The notes: a model not told the origin generated them from the letters alone. Positions 1 to 9,649 are shown, counted from the first letter of the stretch. The stretch: 64,000 bases of DNA from Thiomicrorhabdus sp. (GCF_963662555.1 NZ_OY759719.1:1818985-1882984); one strand, 5' to 3'. A program made the numbers and translations.

Positions 1-312
1 GGCTATCATTGCTAATGCCGCTGAAGAGAGTAAAAGAGTACCAGTTTTGCCTGGGTGTTCAACGCGAATCATTTGGGCTAAGTTTTTGCCAGTAGCTATG
101 CCAAGTTTGGCACTGAGTACTTGCATTAAAATAGCGATTATTGAAGCCAGAGTAATGACCCACAATAAATCATAGCCATACCTGGAACCCGCTTCGATTG
201 AGGTTGCCCAATTACCAGGATCCATATATCCCACCGACACTAAAAATGCTGGACCTATAAAAAACCAAAATGATTTTTCTGAGGATAAAGTTTGAGAAAC
301 TGCTGAACTCAT
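1..312 (-). CDS. mntH: NRAMP-family divalent metal transporter, N-terminal part (partial)
   Basis: This is the first 104 codons of a gene running off the left edge. The translation begins [18 protein letters not shown] and continues into [19 protein letters not shown]. The DPGN motif in the first membrane helix supplies metal ligands in NRAMP (Mn2+/Fe2+ proton symporter) proteins. A second hydrophobic segment ([19 protein letters not shown]) followed by [12 protein letters not shown] also fits the family. Inner-membrane manganese or iron uptake is inferred from the family. The start is the first ATG after an AT-rich spacer. The mntH symbol is by family only; the C-terminal three quarters are not visible. 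Confidence 0.8.
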   Translation of the reverse strand, partial: MSSAVSQTLSSEKSFWFFIGPAFLVSVGYMDPGNWATSIEAGSRYGYDLLWVITLASIIAILMQVLSAKLGIATGKNLAQMIRVEHPGKTGTLLLSSAALAMIA

Positions 313-363
313 ATTAAATAATGTCTTTATTGTTATCTAAACGAAGGGGTTAAAGAGTAAGTT

Positions 364-390
364 AGTCTAAAATAATTAATAGTTTAGACT
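364..390. promoter_or_regulatory. inverted repeat upstream of the NRAMP gene
   Basis: AGTCTAAA (364-371) is mirrored by TTTAGACT (383-390) across 11 AT-rich bases, about 50-80 bp upstream of the transporter start. It could be a metal-regulator operator (Fur/MntR type) or an RNA hairpin; I cannot tell which. The remainder of the 277-bp spacer is AT-rich with no other clear signal. Confidence 0.3.
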
Positions 391-589
391 CTATTAATAA
401 ATAAATTAGCCTTAACTAACTTTTGAATAATATACTAGATTAACTCAAAAAGTCTATAGAAAGAGAGTGATTAAATTATGTATAGATTGTATTTAATCTA
501 ATAGAATGAACGTAGCCTATAAGCGACTTCAGTTTTTTAGGAAAGGAATATAAGTTAAGTATTTACAACCAAAAACGATATTTACTTGT

Positions 590-1759
590 TTAAGTTGTAA
601 TCAATTCAACGAGTCTTTCTCGAACCATTTCATTACCTGAGCTACAACCACAAAGTTTTTGTAAAAGCAGTTTAGGTTCATCACAACTTTCCAACATTTT
701 CCCCATTACCGCTTCAATACTATTCCGCCATTCCTCAAGTTCAGGCGATTCAGATTGCATCAATAACGGCCCTTGATAAAGAGCAAAGGCTTCCTTAATA
801 TTTTGTTGATGTAATGCTTGCCAGATTTGAATAAAGTCGGTCCAGACTGTTACAAGAAGACGATAAGGTCGTGAACCAATTGCTCCATCAATTAAGTGAC
901 GCAAATGCGAAAGTTCAGCTTTTAATGTGTTTATAGAAATAGGTTCATCACCATACAGGGCTGCATGAAAGCTTTCTAAGTTTAAACCTTGAGGGTTAAG
1001 AGCGAGTATGCATAAGATTTCAACTTGGCGTTTACTGATACGCAAGGCTTTACCACGGAAAATAACTCGCATTTGACCTAAAGCATAAATTTCTAACTCC
1101 GCTTTTGGAATAACGGCAGGCAAACACTGTGCTATATTGCGAGCTAATTCTGTGACTCCAGCCTGCCCCAAAGAGGTATGACGATTCCATGTCGTTGACA
1201 TATCTAAAATCCCAAAACACTCACCAGACTGTGGGTGAATGATTGGGGCGGCATAACACACCCAATCATGTAAAAAAGATTGGTAATGCTCTGAAGAGAA
1301 AACGGTAACTGGGCGACGTAATGTTTTAGATAAGCCAATAGCATTCGTGCCAATAGAATTTTCGTCCCAATTTCCACCTACATGAAAATTTACCGACTCT
1401 GCACGACTACGCATGTGTTGACTTGCAAAACTCCAGAGTAAAAAACCACTTGGATCAGCAATAGCGGCAACTAGTTCACCTTCACGAGCTAATTGCATCA
1501 TATTGCCTTGCTCTTTTTGTGCTGCAAATGAAAGCGGAGAATCACTCCAAGCTTGGCGTGCCTTCTCTTCACCGCTATACGGTGCATGTGATTCACGATA
1601 ATCTACGTTAGCCGCACTGCGTTGCCAAGACAAAGAGATGTCTTCTGATACAAGAGTATTCTCAGGTGTTTCTGCATGATGTGTAAAGTGATGCCAGTTA
1701 TTCTCTAGAATACTGCGTCGTTTTGACAGGCTGTAATCAGTCAGCAACGTTGAACTCAT
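590..1759 (-). CDS. GAF-domain transcriptional regulator, probable activator of aldB
   Basis: A 389-residue protein with an AcoR-like N-terminal sensor. It has the SWQRS segment near residue 45 and a GAF core with GNWDENSIGTNAIG around residues 128-141. There is no sigma-54 AAA+ domain. The C-terminal half has a winged-helix look (LGQMRVIFRGKALRISKRQVEIL, then INTLKAELSHLRHLI), resembling the DNA-binding domains of OmpR/SARP-type regulators. Proteins of this build often sit beside aldehyde or alcohol dehydrogenase genes. Here it is divergent from aldB across a 525-bp spacer, so control of aldB is inferred from position. The inducing ligand is unknown. Confidence 0.75.
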   Translation of the reverse strand: MSSTLLTDYSLSKRRSILENNWHHFTHHAETPENTLVSEDISLSWQRSAANVDYRESHAPYSGEEKARQAWSDSPLSFAAQKEQGNMMQLAREGELVAAIADPSGFLLWSFASQHMRSRAESVNFHVGGNWDENSIGTNAIGLSKTLRRPVTVFSSEHYQSFLHDWVCYAAPIIHPQSGECFGILDMSTTWNRHTSLGQAGVTELARNIAQCLPAVIPKAELEIYALGQMRVIFRGKALRISKRQVEILCILALNPQGLNLESFHAALYGDEPISINTLKAELSHLRHLIDGAIGSRPYRLLVTVWTDFIQIWQALHQQNIKEAFALYQGPLLMQSESPELEEWRNSIEAVMGKMLESCDEPKLLLQKLCGCSSGNEMVRERLVELITT

Positions 1760-2284
1760 AACAGTGCACCCTCCATCCCTTGTTTTATAATTATCAAAAT
1801 TATAATGGTGTTCTTATTGATTTTATTATTGTATTTTTTATGCCATTAATATTTTTACTTATCGTTCTGCTCTAATTACTTGCTATGCAATCATAATCTT
1901 TTCTCATTCAAATAACTACACTACATCATTACTCAAACCTTAACCCTTTTTTAATTAATCCTTATTTTCTAAAAGGCGGCTAAGCCTCCCTCACTAACCG
2001 AGTAATCACTATTTCTTTTGCTATCTCTGCGATTGGCTAAGTTCTGTGTATCACACTGATTACACTCTCAAAAAATATTAAATTAAATATTATTTTTAGT
2101 TGTTTTTTAGCTAACCAACGTTTTTCCAACCTAGCCTAAATTAGAGTGTTCATTCGAACAAATGCCTTACTTTGAACAATAATGATAATTAAGGCTATGT
2201 TCTATACAACTCAAATACATGTATCAAGCTAGCACTAAAAATTACTGCGAGCTTTATGAATTAATATCAAAGAGGATCTAGTTC
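1760..2284. other. divergent control region between the GAF regulator and aldB
   Basis: 525 bp of AT-rich non-coding DNA with no supported ORF. It must hold both promoters. The clearest element is TGTTC-ATTC-GAACA at 2147-2160. AldB has a purine-rich stretch (AAGAGGATC) about 6 bp before its ATG. No convincing -24/-12 sigma-54 pair was seen. Confidence 0.6.
2147..2160. promoter_or_regulatory. candidate operator (TGTTC-N4-GAACA)
   Basis: A 5+5 bp inverted repeat about 125 bp upstream of aldB, in the spacer shared with the GAF regulator. It is a plausible regulator site but is unproven; five-base arms can occur by chance. Confidence 0.25.
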
Positions 2285-3805
2285 ATGCAATATGCAAATC
2301 CCAATACCGCAGGTGCGGTAATCAGCTTCAAAGAACGTTATGAAAACTTTATTGGTGGCGAATGGGTGGCACCCGTAGATGGCGAATATTTTGATAATAT
2401 TTCTCCCGTTACAGGCAAAGCTTTTTGCCAAGTACCACGTTCTAATGAAAAAGATATTGAGCTGGCCTTAGATGCCGCTCATGCCGCAAAAGATGCTTGG
2501 GGATCAACCTCAGTAGCAGACAGATCAAATATCTTATTAAAAATCGCAGACCGCATTGATGCTAACCTAGAAAAATTAGCGGTTGCCGAGACTTGGGACA
2601 ATGGTAAAGCCGTTCGTGAAACACTCAACGCCGATGTACCATTAACGGCTGATCACTTTCGTTACTTTGCTGGCTGTATTCGTGCCCAAGAAGGCGGCTT
2701 AGGCGAAATAGATAAAAACACCGTAGCCTATCATTTCCATGAACCACTAGGTGTAGTTGGGCAGATTATTCCATGGAATTTTCCATTACTCATGGCCGCT
2801 TGGAAATTAGCACCGGCAATAGTAGCGGGTAACTGTGTTGTTTTAAAACCAGCTGAACAAACGCCTGCTTCTATTTTGGTTTTGGCTGAATTAATTAGTG
2901 ATTTATTACCAGCGGGTGTGCTGAATATAGTGAACGGTTATGGTGTTGAAGCAGGTAAAGCCTTAGCAACAAGTACTCGTATTGCTAAAATTGCTTTTAC
3001 CGGCTCTACTCCTGTTGGTTCATTAATTATGAAATACGCAGCCGATAATATTATTCCTTCAACGGTGGAATTAGGCGGTAAATCACCTAATGTCTTTTTC
3101 TCAGACATTATGAATCATGAAGATGAGTTTTTAAGTAAATGTGTTGAAGGTGCCGTATTAGCATTCTTTAACCAGGGTGAAGTCTGTACTTGCCCTTCTC
3201 GCTTATTAATCCAAGAAGACATTTATGACAAGTTCATCGGTATGGTGGTTGAACGTGCTGCACAAATTAAACGTGGTAACCCACTAGATACAGAAGTAAT
3301 GGTGGGTGCCCAGGCTTCTGAAGAGCAATATGAAAAAATTCTGAGTTATATGCAAATTGGTCGCGATGAAGGTGCTGAAGTTATTACAGGTGGTGAAGCG
3401 GAATCATTAGAAGGTGATTATGAAAATGGTTACTACATTCAACCTACCTTATTAAAAGGTACTAATGAAATGCGTGTTTTCCAAGAAGAAATTTTTGGTC
3501 CTGTTGTCGCAGTTACCACTTTTAAAGATGAAGCTGAAGCTCTTGCAATTGCCAACGACACTGAATTTGGCTTGGGTGCTGGTGTATGGACTCGAGATAT
3601 GAACACTTCTTACCGTATGGGACGTGGTATTCAAGCGGGTCGTGTTTGGACTAACTGTTACCACCTCTACCCTGCACATGCCGCATTTGGTGGTTACAAA
3701 AAATCAGGTGTTGGACGTGAAACCCACAAAATGATGTTAGAGCATTATCAACAAACTAAAAACTTGTTAGTGAGCTATGACGTTAATCCATTAGGCTTCT
3801 TTTAA
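2285..3805 (+). CDS. aldB: NAD(P)-dependent aldehyde dehydrogenase
   Basis: A 506-residue ALDH-superfamily enzyme oxidising aldehydes (acetaldehyde and similar) to acids in the cytoplasm. Visible signatures are [10 protein letters not shown] (cofactor domain), [17 protein letters not shown] with general base Glu262, and [12 protein letters not shown] with nucleophile Cys301. The protein matches the E. coli AldB / Pseudomonas ExaC type over its whole length, including the ALDNxGxGAG-like C-terminal region and the ending [12 protein letters not shown]. With the acs/actP cluster elsewhere in the window it could feed acetate to acetyl-CoA; that link is inference. Confidence 0.93.
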   Translation: MQYANPNTAGAVISFKERYENFIGGEWVAPVDGEYFDNISPVTGKAFCQVPRSNEKDIELALDAAHAAKDAWGSTSVADRSNILLKIADRIDANLEKLAVAETWDNGKAVRETLNADVPLTADHFRYFAGCIRAQEGGLGEIDKNTVAYHFHEPLGVVGQIIPWNFPLLMAAWKLAPAIVAGNCVVLKPAEQTPASILVLAELISDLLPAGVLNIVNGYGVEAGKALATSTRIAKIAFTGSTPVGSLIMKYAADNIIPSTVELGGKSPNVFFSDIMNHEDEFLSKCVEGAVLAFFNQGEVCTCPSRLLIQEDIYDKFIGMVVERAAQIKRGNPLDTEVMVGAQASEEQYEKILSYMQIGRDEGAEVITGGEAESLEGDYENGYYIQPTLLKGTNEMRVFQEEIFGPVVAVTTFKDEAEALAIANDTEFGLGAGVWTRDMNTSYRMGRGIQAGRVWTNCYHLYPAHAAFGGYKKSGVGRETHKMMLEHYQQTKNLLVSYDVNPLGFF

Positions 3806-3875
3806 TACGTGATTTAATCAAAAGACATAATTACTTGAATCTGTATTATACAAAAATTTGGTAATTATCTTTTTA

Positions 3876-3952
3876 AACACGAAATCACGAAGACACGAAG
3901 ATTAAAAAATATGATAGAACTCTTCGTGCTTTCGTGTCTTCGTGGTTATTTT
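3876..3952. terminator. long CACGAAG-repeat hairpin downstream of aldB
   Basis: The left arm (3876-3900) holds CACGAAGACACGAAG and the right arm (3921-3946) its imperfect complement CTTCGTG...CGTGTCTTCGTGG. A run of T follows. It can fold in more than one register because the arms are repeats of CACGAAG. It lies between aldB and the convergent COG2509 gene and probably terminates transcription. Confidence 0.55.
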
Positions 3953-4011
3953 TTTGTTTTTACCAATCTTAATTTATCAACCACAGAATGTACTTACCCG
4001 TATTTACTTAA

Positions 4012-5622
4012 TTAAGTATTGGCCTCATTGATCGCCAATGCCATCGCTTCGGCAACCTTAATACCATCAATTGCCGCTGACATAATACCCCCAGCGTAAC
4101 CCGCACCTTCTCCGGCTGGGTATAATCCTTTGGTATTTACACTTTGATAATCATCACCACGTTTAATGCAAACTGGTGACGAGGTTCGGGTTTCAACTCC
4201 TGTTAATAAAGCATCTTCTCTTGCAAAGCCTTTAATCTTTTTATTAAACGCCGGAATCGCTTCCTGTAATGCCTCACGACAGTATTCAGGTAATATCTGA
4301 GTTAAATCTGTTAGTTTTACACCAGGTTTATAAGAAGGTTCGACATTGCCAATATGGTCAGATGGTTTACCAGCCAAATAGTCACCGACTAACTGTGCGG
4401 GGGCGTCGTAATTTTCGCCACCCAATTTATACGCTGCACTTTCTAACTGACGTTGTAATTCAATCCCTGCTAATGGACTGTCACTAGGGTAATCTTTTGG
4501 GTCAATTCCTACCACAATCGCACTATTTGCATTACGTTCATTACGTGAGTACTGGCTCATTCCATTGGTAACAACACGGTTCTCTTCGGATGTCGCTGCC
4601 ACCACAGTTCCGCCTGGACACATACAAAAACTGTAAACTGAACGACCATTTTTGCAGTGATGGACTAATTTATAATCCGCCGCACCCAAAATAGGGTTAC
4701 CAGCATTTTTACCAAATAACACTTCATCGATTGAGGATTGATTATGCTCAACCCTAAAGCCAATTGAAAATGGCTTAGATTCAATATACACGCCTTTGTT
4801 ATAAAGCATTTTAAAGGTATCGCGTGCACTATGACCCGTGGCCAAAGCAATATATTTGGATTTTATCTGCTGGCCATCAGCCAAGGTCAAACCTGTCACT
4901 TGCCCATCTTCAATGTGCAAATCATCCACACGAGAGTTAAAACGAATCTCACCACCTAATTCAATCAGTTTGGCACGCATCTTTTCAACCATAGCCACCA
5001 ATTTAAAAGTACCAATATGCGGCTTACTGACGTATAAAATCTCTTCTGGAGCCCCCGCGTCAACAAAGTCATGCATCACTTTGCGACCATAATGTTTTTT
5101 ATCTTTAATTTGAGTCCAAAGCTTACCGTCTGAAAATGTGCCTGCCCCACCTTCACCAAACTGTACATTCGATTCTGTATTTAAGGTTTTAGATCGCCAA
5201 AAACCAAAAGTATCTTTGGTGCGTTCACGGACTTGTTTACCACGGTCAAGAACAATCGGTTTATACCCCATCTCAGCCAATACCAGGCCTGCAAAAATTC
5301 CGCAAGGACCAAAACCAACTACGACTGGTCGTTCGGTTAGGTTTTCCGGTGCTTTAGCAACATATTTATAGGTCATATCAGGTGTTACTCTGATATTTTG
5401 ATTGTTTTGATTAGTCTTGAGTACCGCTGCATCATTATCGGTAGTGGCATCAATGGTATATAACAAACTAATTTGATTTTTATTTCTGGCATCAAAGCCT
5501 CGTCTAAAAACCGTAAAATCGATTAGTTGATTGGCTTTGATACCCAGTGCTTTTATGATTTCTTTTTTAAGTTCTGGTTCTTTGTGGTCAAGCGGGAGTT
5601 TGATATTGGTGATACGAATCAT
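4012..5622 (-). CDS. FAD-dependent dehydrogenase, COG2509 family
   Basis: A 536-residue flavoprotein of unknown substrate. After an N-terminal domain of about 100 residues comes VVVGFGPCGIFAGLVLAEMGY, a Rossmann dinucleotide-binding loop. Other visible parts are GEGGAGTFSDGKL, TGHSARDTF and the C-terminal FAD-contact segment YPAGEGAGYAGGIMSAAIDG. These match the uncharacterised FAD-dependent dehydrogenase family COG2509. The gene stands alone, convergent with aldB. The start ATG is close to the promoter-side spacer that holds the MITE-like element. Confidence 0.85.
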   Translation of the reverse strand: MIRITNIKLPLDHKEPELKKEIIKALGIKANQLIDFTVFRRGFDARNKNQISLLYTIDATTDNDAAVLKTNQNNQNIRVTPDMTYKYVAKAPENLTERPVVVGFGPCGIFAGLVLAEMGYKPIVLDRGKQVRERTKDTFGFWRSKTLNTESNVQFGEGGAGTFSDGKLWTQIKDKKHYGRKVMHDFVDAGAPEEILYVSKPHIGTFKLVAMVEKMRAKLIELGGEIRFNSRVDDLHIEDGQVTGLTLADGQQIKSKYIALATGHSARDTFKMLYNKGVYIESKPFSIGFRVEHNQSSIDEVLFGKNAGNPILGAADYKLVHHCKNGRSVYSFCMCPGGTVVAATSEENRVVTNGMSQYSRNERNANSAIVVGIDPKDYPSDSPLAGIELQRQLESAAYKLGGENYDAPAQLVGDYLAGKPSDHIGNVEPSYKPGVKLTDLTQILPEYCREALQEAIPAFNKKIKGFAREDALLTGVETRTSSPVCIKRGDDYQSVNTKGLYPAGEGAGYAGGIMSAAIDGIKVAEAMALAINEANT

Positions 5623-5816
5623 GAGTTATCCAAAATTTATGTTACTTAGCTATAGTAAAAATAAATAAAAAACTAACATTTAAGCCAGAATAGGCCTAGG
5701 TAAAGCGGGCTGTTAATCTTGCAATTTTGTGTTAAATCAGTAGTATACTGATTCTTCAAAAAACAGCTGTTAGTATAATTTTAATAGCGGAATTTTAACA
5801 GAATTTAATACAATAT

Positions 5817-5975
5817 GAGACCTTTGCACGAGTGAGGTGCGAGGAAAAAATGTGATAAAATTTGCCTGATTGCGGCGAATAAAGTAGCTGATAGCTAGCT
5901 ATCAGCAAATTATTCAACAAAAATCAGGTTAATTTTAGCCATTTTTAACCGTGGCTTGACTTGTGCAAAGGTCTC
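5817..5975. mobile_element. MITE-like element with 13-bp perfect terminal inverted repeats
   Basis: GAGACCTTTGCAC (5817-5829) is mirrored perfectly by GTGCAAAGGTCTC (5963-5975), with weaker complementarity continuing inward. TAT flanks both ends (5814-5816 and 5976-5978), which fits a 3-bp target duplication. The interior carries nested symmetry: a 20-bp palindrome centred on GCTAGC (5887-5906), and CCTGATT (5865-5871) with AATCAGG (5922-5928). No transposase ORF fits in 159 bp. The ends resemble those of IS4/IS5-superfamily elements, so a non-autonomous derivative is likely. It sits immediately upstream of the ferredoxin start. Confidence 0.75.
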
Positions 5976-5994
5976 TATATAGCGAAGAAAGAAG

Positions 5995-6321
5995 ATGGCA
6001 TTTGTCGTTACTGAAAATTGCATAAAATGTAAATACACGGATTGTGTAGCGGTTTGTCCGGTTGATGCATTTCACGAAGGACCAAACTTTTTAGCCATTA
6101 ATCCAGCAATTTGTATAGATTGTGATTTGTGTTCACCAGAGTGCCCTGCTGAAGCGATTTTTCAAGAAGATGCTCTACCTGAAAACATGCAACATTACCG
6201 TGAATTAAACAAAAACTTATCTGAAATCTGGCCTGTCATTACTGAAGTCATTCCAGCTCCATCTGATGCAGATGAATGGGATGGCGTTGCGGATAAAGAA
6301 CAGTATTTGATTATCGAATAA
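5995..6321 (+). CDS. fdxA: 7Fe ferredoxin (3Fe-4S / 4Fe-4S)
   Basis: A 108-residue electron carrier. Cluster ligands are visible as Cys9, Cys12, Cys17 and Cys21-Pro, then Cys40, Cys43, Cys46 and Cys50-Pro. The CxxC-x4-CxxxCP first motif followed by CxxCxxCxxxCP is the FdxA pattern with one 3Fe-4S and one 4Fe-4S cluster. The acidic C-terminus is also typical. The ATG follows the purine-rich GAAGAAAGAAG. The MITE-like element ends only 19 bp upstream, so the gene's promoter must lie in or beyond that element. Confidence 0.93.
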   Translation: MAFVVTENCIKCKYTDCVAVCPVDAFHEGPNFLAINPAICIDCDLCSPECPAEAIFQEDALPENMQHYRELNKNLSEIWPVITEVIPAPSDADEWDGVADKEQYLIIE

Positions 6322-6399
6322 CACTCATCAATTTCAATTCATTCTATCTTTTTAGTTTAAAAACATCCGTTCTGATTTTTATTTGAAATAACCGTTTTT

Positions 6400-7302
6400 T
6401 TAAGTTTTTGCTGGCTTTTGCATGATTAAAAAACTCCCCAATAAGATTGGACCAATTCCAATTAACTGATGTAAAGTTGGGGTTTGGGCGAGCAACCAGT
6501 AAGCCAATGCCATCGTCATTAACGGAGCAAAAGCAAACAAGGCATTTACCTTTGTAATAGGTAATAAATGAATTGCTTCTACCCACAGTAATTTAGAGAC
6601 AAAAAACACCAAAACTCCCGTTAGCACTAACCAATACCACTGTTCTTGAATAGCGTTTAAAGTCGGCTGTTGTTCAAAAATAATCGCCAAAACATAAATA
6701 AAAGGTAACGCAAGAACAGAGCGTACAACGAGTATGGTTTCGCTCGAAACCTGTGCTCTCGCCTTTTTTTGATACAAATTAGCAATGGGAGCAATCATCG
6801 CAGCAAATAAAACCAGCAAATCCCCCATATTTACTTGAAAAGAGCCGGGAAACAAAACCAATAACCCACCTATGGTCATAAACAACGCACCCAGTGCATG
6901 CTTTGGGCTTAAGCTCTCTTCTTTTCTTCTGCCTAAAAATAGATAACTGAATAGGATTTGCAAAAACAGAATAATCACAACATTAGTGGCGCTGGTATAT
7001 TGCAATGCAATAAATGTCAGGGCAAACAATGAAGTAATAAAAAACGTGGTTAAAGCAATGTTTTTATAAGCCGCTCTATACTTTATTTCATGTGTTTTGC
7101 CTCTTAAAACCCACCAAACACTTAAACACACAATCGCGACTAATAAACTATAAAAATAAGCATGCAAAGCACCTAATGCATGTACCGTAAAAAACGCAAA
7201 GATAGGAAACCACGACTCAATAATGGTTAAACCAAAGGTATAAAACTCGCCTTTAGTTTGTGAACTCATTGCCATTACTTTAGATTTTGCACTTTCATTC
7301 AT
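6400..7302 (-). CDS. EamA/DMT-family transporter
   Basis: A 300-residue polytopic membrane protein with about ten hydrophobic segments in two repeated halves, as in the drug/metabolite transporter superfamily. Examples are YFYSLLVAIVCLSVWWVL, ALGALFMTIGGLLVLFPG and LIGIGPILLGSFLIM. The substrate cannot be read from sequence; relatives export amino acids or other metabolites. An internal Met at residue 12 is an alternative start. The gene lies 33 bp downstream of the glycosyltransferase gene on the same strand and may be co-transcribed with it. Confidence 0.8.
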   Translation of the reverse strand: MNESAKSKVMAMSSQTKGEFYTFGLTIIESWFPIFAFFTVHALGALHAYFYSLLVAIVCLSVWWVLRGKTHEIKYRAAYKNIALTTFFITSLFALTFIALQYTSATNVVIILFLQILFSYLFLGRRKEESLSPKHALGALFMTIGGLLVLFPGSFQVNMGDLLVLFAAMIAPIANLYQKKARAQVSSETILVVRSVLALPFIYVLAIIFEQQPTLNAIQEQWYWLVLTGVLVFFVSKLLWVEAIHLLPITKVNALFAFAPLMTMALAYWLLAQTPTLHQLIGIGPILLGSFLIMQKPAKT

Positions 7303-7335
7303 TCTATTTAATTACTCAGCAAGTGGTTATTCTGT

Positions 7336-8505
7336 TTAAACGGAATCACTAGTCGTTTTATAGACTAGCTTATGGACCTCAATAAAATGCTCAAAAGAAT
7401 CCGCTATATTGTATTGTTCAATATGTGCTCTACTTTGTTGAGACCAGGCCTGTAAAATCGCTTCATTTTGTAAAGTATTACATAAAGCGTTTATCCAATC
7501 TTGTTTTTTATTGGCTTCAATAATCAGTCCAGTTTCATTCTCTAAAACCAATGATTGTGGCCCACCAATATCAGAAACCAAACAGCCCATTCCGCTAGCT
7601 TGAGCTTCCATAATGACCTGCCCTAAAGTATCGGTAATAGATGGAAACACAAACAAATCTGCGGAAGCATAAATCTGAGAAAGTCGCTCTCCGGTAACAG
7701 GCCCTAAAAAATAAGCATGGGTATTACGCAACTTGTCTGCCCATTTTCGATAACGACCTTCACCAATCATCACCAAATCGGCTTTTAAATCTGGATTTTC
7801 TTCACAGAATTTTGTCCAAACATCGACTAAAAACGGAATGTTTTTTTCAATATTGATTCGCCCAACATACAGGACCTTTTTACGACCATTCAATAAACCA
7901 TAGTGTTGCCAAACTTCATTTAACTGATGCTGGGGATGAAACTTATCTAAATTGGTTCCAGGCGATAACGCTGATGCACGAGTGTAATCAATCTCAATAT
8001 CACTCGCCATCACTTCTAAATAACTCTCTGATCTAGAAAAAACGTGAATAAACGGCTTATAAAATCGAGCCATTAACTTATCCGTTTGATGCTTTACCCA
8101 TTTAAGGCCGCTTAAATCATACGCATAGGCCGGAAAATCCGTATGGTAAGTTCCCACCAATGGATAACCTAATTTTTCAGCCACATTCTTAGCCTGCCAA
8201 CCAAAAGGCCCAGGTGTTGAGATATGCACAATATCTGGCTTTAACTCATCCAACTTGGCTTTAATGGCTTTTTTATTAGGCAACACCAAATCAAGCTCTT
8301 GGTAAAACGGCATTGGCACTCTAAAACGGTAAGGTAAATTATGAATGTATGGTTGCTCAGCCAACTCTTTAGGGGTTGAGGTGACAATGTGTAATTCAAC
8401 GCCTGTCGTTGCCAATGTTTTATGAGCAAGCTCACCCATATCTTGAATAAAACGCGACACACCATTTAAATCGCCAAGGGTATCGGTAAAAAGCACAATC
8501 CTCAT
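7336..8505 (-). CDS. glycosyltransferase family 4 (GT4) protein
   Basis: A 389-residue retaining glycosyltransferase of GT-B fold. The N-terminal domain starts MRIVLFTDTLGDLNGVSRF and contains IVHISTPGPFGW and LVGTYHTDFPAYA. The C-terminal nucleotide-sugar domain has VLYVGRINIEKN, MIGEGRYRKW and the E-x7-E-like segment FVFPSITDTLGQVIMEAQASG. It resembles the mannosyltransferases that act on lipid acceptors (MgtA type), but donor and acceptor are not determinable here. Confidence 0.85.
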   Translation of the reverse strand: MRIVLFTDTLGDLNGVSRFIQDMGELAHKTLATTGVELHIVTSTPKELAEQPYIHNLPYRFRVPMPFYQELDLVLPNKKAIKAKLDELKPDIVHISTPGPFGWQAKNVAEKLGYPLVGTYHTDFPAYAYDLSGLKWVKHQTDKLMARFYKPFIHVFSRSESYLEVMASDIEIDYTRASALSPGTNLDKFHPQHQLNEVWQHYGLLNGRKKVLYVGRINIEKNIPFLVDVWTKFCEENPDLKADLVMIGEGRYRKWADKLRNTHAYFLGPVTGERLSQIYASADLFVFPSITDTLGQVIMEAQASGMGCLVSDIGGPQSLVLENETGLIIEANKKQDWINALCNTLQNEAILQAWSQQSRAHIEQYNIADSFEHFIEVHKLVYKTTSDSV

Positions 8506-8546
8506 TTATAAAGCCTCATATCTGATTGATACAACATTCTGCTAAA

Positions 8547-8585
8547 ACTATTTGATATAACTATTTGATATATCTACTTGATACG
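8547..8585. repeat. 13-bp tandem repeat, three copies
   Basis: ACTATTTGATATA occurs twice in direct succession (8547-8559, 8560-8572), followed by the diverged TCTACTTGATACG. It lies upstream of the glycosyltransferase start. Confidence 0.7.
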
Positions 8586-8688
8586 AAAAACATCTAGCAA
8601 ATGAATATCAAATAAATAGTAGCAATAATAGGCTTCACAAAAGCAAAACGTATGACGACTAAATGACAGGTTTATGAACAAAATAAAT

Positions 8689-8706
8689 TTTACCAGGCCT
8701 GGTAAA
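8689..8706. repeat. iterated palindrome TTTACCAGGCCTGGTAAA, intergenic copy
   Basis: A perfect 18-bp palindrome between the GT4 and marC genes. It is one of four 18-bp copies in the window (also 27429, 45892 and 62782). Confidence 0.9.
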
Positions 8707-8741
8707 TTGACAATAAATCAAAGTGTATTTTTAAAAGCTTA

Positions 8742-8777
8742 TTCAAATAAAACTTCAAACAAAGCTTCAAATAAAAC
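8742..8777. repeat. 12-bp tandem repeat ending at the marC stop codon
   Basis: TTCAAATAAAAC, TTCAAACAAAGC, TTCAAATAAAAC in direct succession. The third unit ends exactly where the marC stop codon begins (8778). Confidence 0.7.
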
Positions 8778-9401
8778 TTAGCTTAATATAGGAATATTAA
8801 AACCCGTAGAGATGCCTAATAGCATCAACTGCACACCAATAACAGTAAGAATCAACCCCATTAAACGTGTGATGATACTCATACCACCTTCTCCAATAAC
8901 GGTCAAAATTTTAGAACTAAAAATAAAACAGGCAAAAGTAATGAGGCAAAGCACAAAAAATACCGATACCGTAACAATAATTCCCGTAAAACCGCCTGTG
9001 GCAGAATAATTCATCGCCGTCGCAATCGTACCTGGACCAGCCAATAATGGCATTGCCAATGGAGATACCGCAATATCGCCTTCATCACTGTTTTCAGCTG
9101 AATGTAATTTTGAGCCAGAACCATTCAACATATGATAACCAACAATAAAAACCAAAATACCACCCGCTATTCTTAGAGCTGGAAGGCTGATACCAAATGC
9201 TTGAAATATGAATTTACCGAGTAAAGAAAAGGCTAAAATCACCACAAAAGTTATCACAATAGCTTTTGCGGCAACGCGAAACTGCTCCGATGACTCTTTT
9301 TCTCCTACCAGGCCTACAAATGCGGCTGTATTAGCGATTGGGTTCATAATGGCAAAAAAACCCAAAAACACAGTAATTATCTGCGTATATAAATCACTCA
9401 T
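8778..9401 (-). CDS. MarC-family integral membrane protein
   Basis: A 207-residue membrane protein with six hydrophobic segments. The family hallmarks are FLGFFAIMNPIANTAAFVGL near the N-terminus, the mid-protein AMPLLAGPGTIATAMN, and RLMGLILTVIGVQLMLLGI at the end. MarC/UPF0056 proteins are inner-membrane proteins of unsettled function; the old link to multiple antibiotic resistance has not held. The gene stands alone. Confidence 0.85.
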   Translation of the reverse strand: MSDLYTQIITVFLGFFAIMNPIANTAAFVGLVGEKESSEQFRVAAKAIVITFVVILAFSLLGKFIFQAFGISLPALRIAGGILVFIVGYHMLNGSGSKLHSAENSDEGDIAVSPLAMPLLAGPGTIATAMNYSATGGFTGIIVTVSVFFVLCLITFACFIFSSKILTVIGEGGMSIITRLMGLILTVIGVQLMLLGISTGFNIPILS

Positions 9402-9649
9402 CTCATATCTCTTAGTTATTCTTTAATTATCAATATTGGTTATTGATTGTACTTAGCCAGCAAATAAAAACGTAGCTTTTTAACGAATATTTATTTAGAA
9501 GAGCTTTATAAGTTTTGTACTGAAATACAAAATTAAAATAATTGCATAGGAAAATGCAATGAAGAAGTTCATCAAGGTTAAAGTAAATATATGTTTATGT
9601 TAAGCTTTTAATTGTATGATTGATTTTAACTCAAAGAAGAGGTATCAGT

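Noticed and set aside
1760-2284. Sigma-54 promoter for aldB
   Set aside because: No convincing TGGCAC-N5-TTGCA type element was seen, and the adjacent regulator has no AAA+ domain.
4838-5371. Plus-strand ORFs of 77-84 residues opposite the COG2509 gene
   Set aside because: Antisense shadows of a well-conserved flavoprotein, with Ser/Pro-rich non-protein-like composition.
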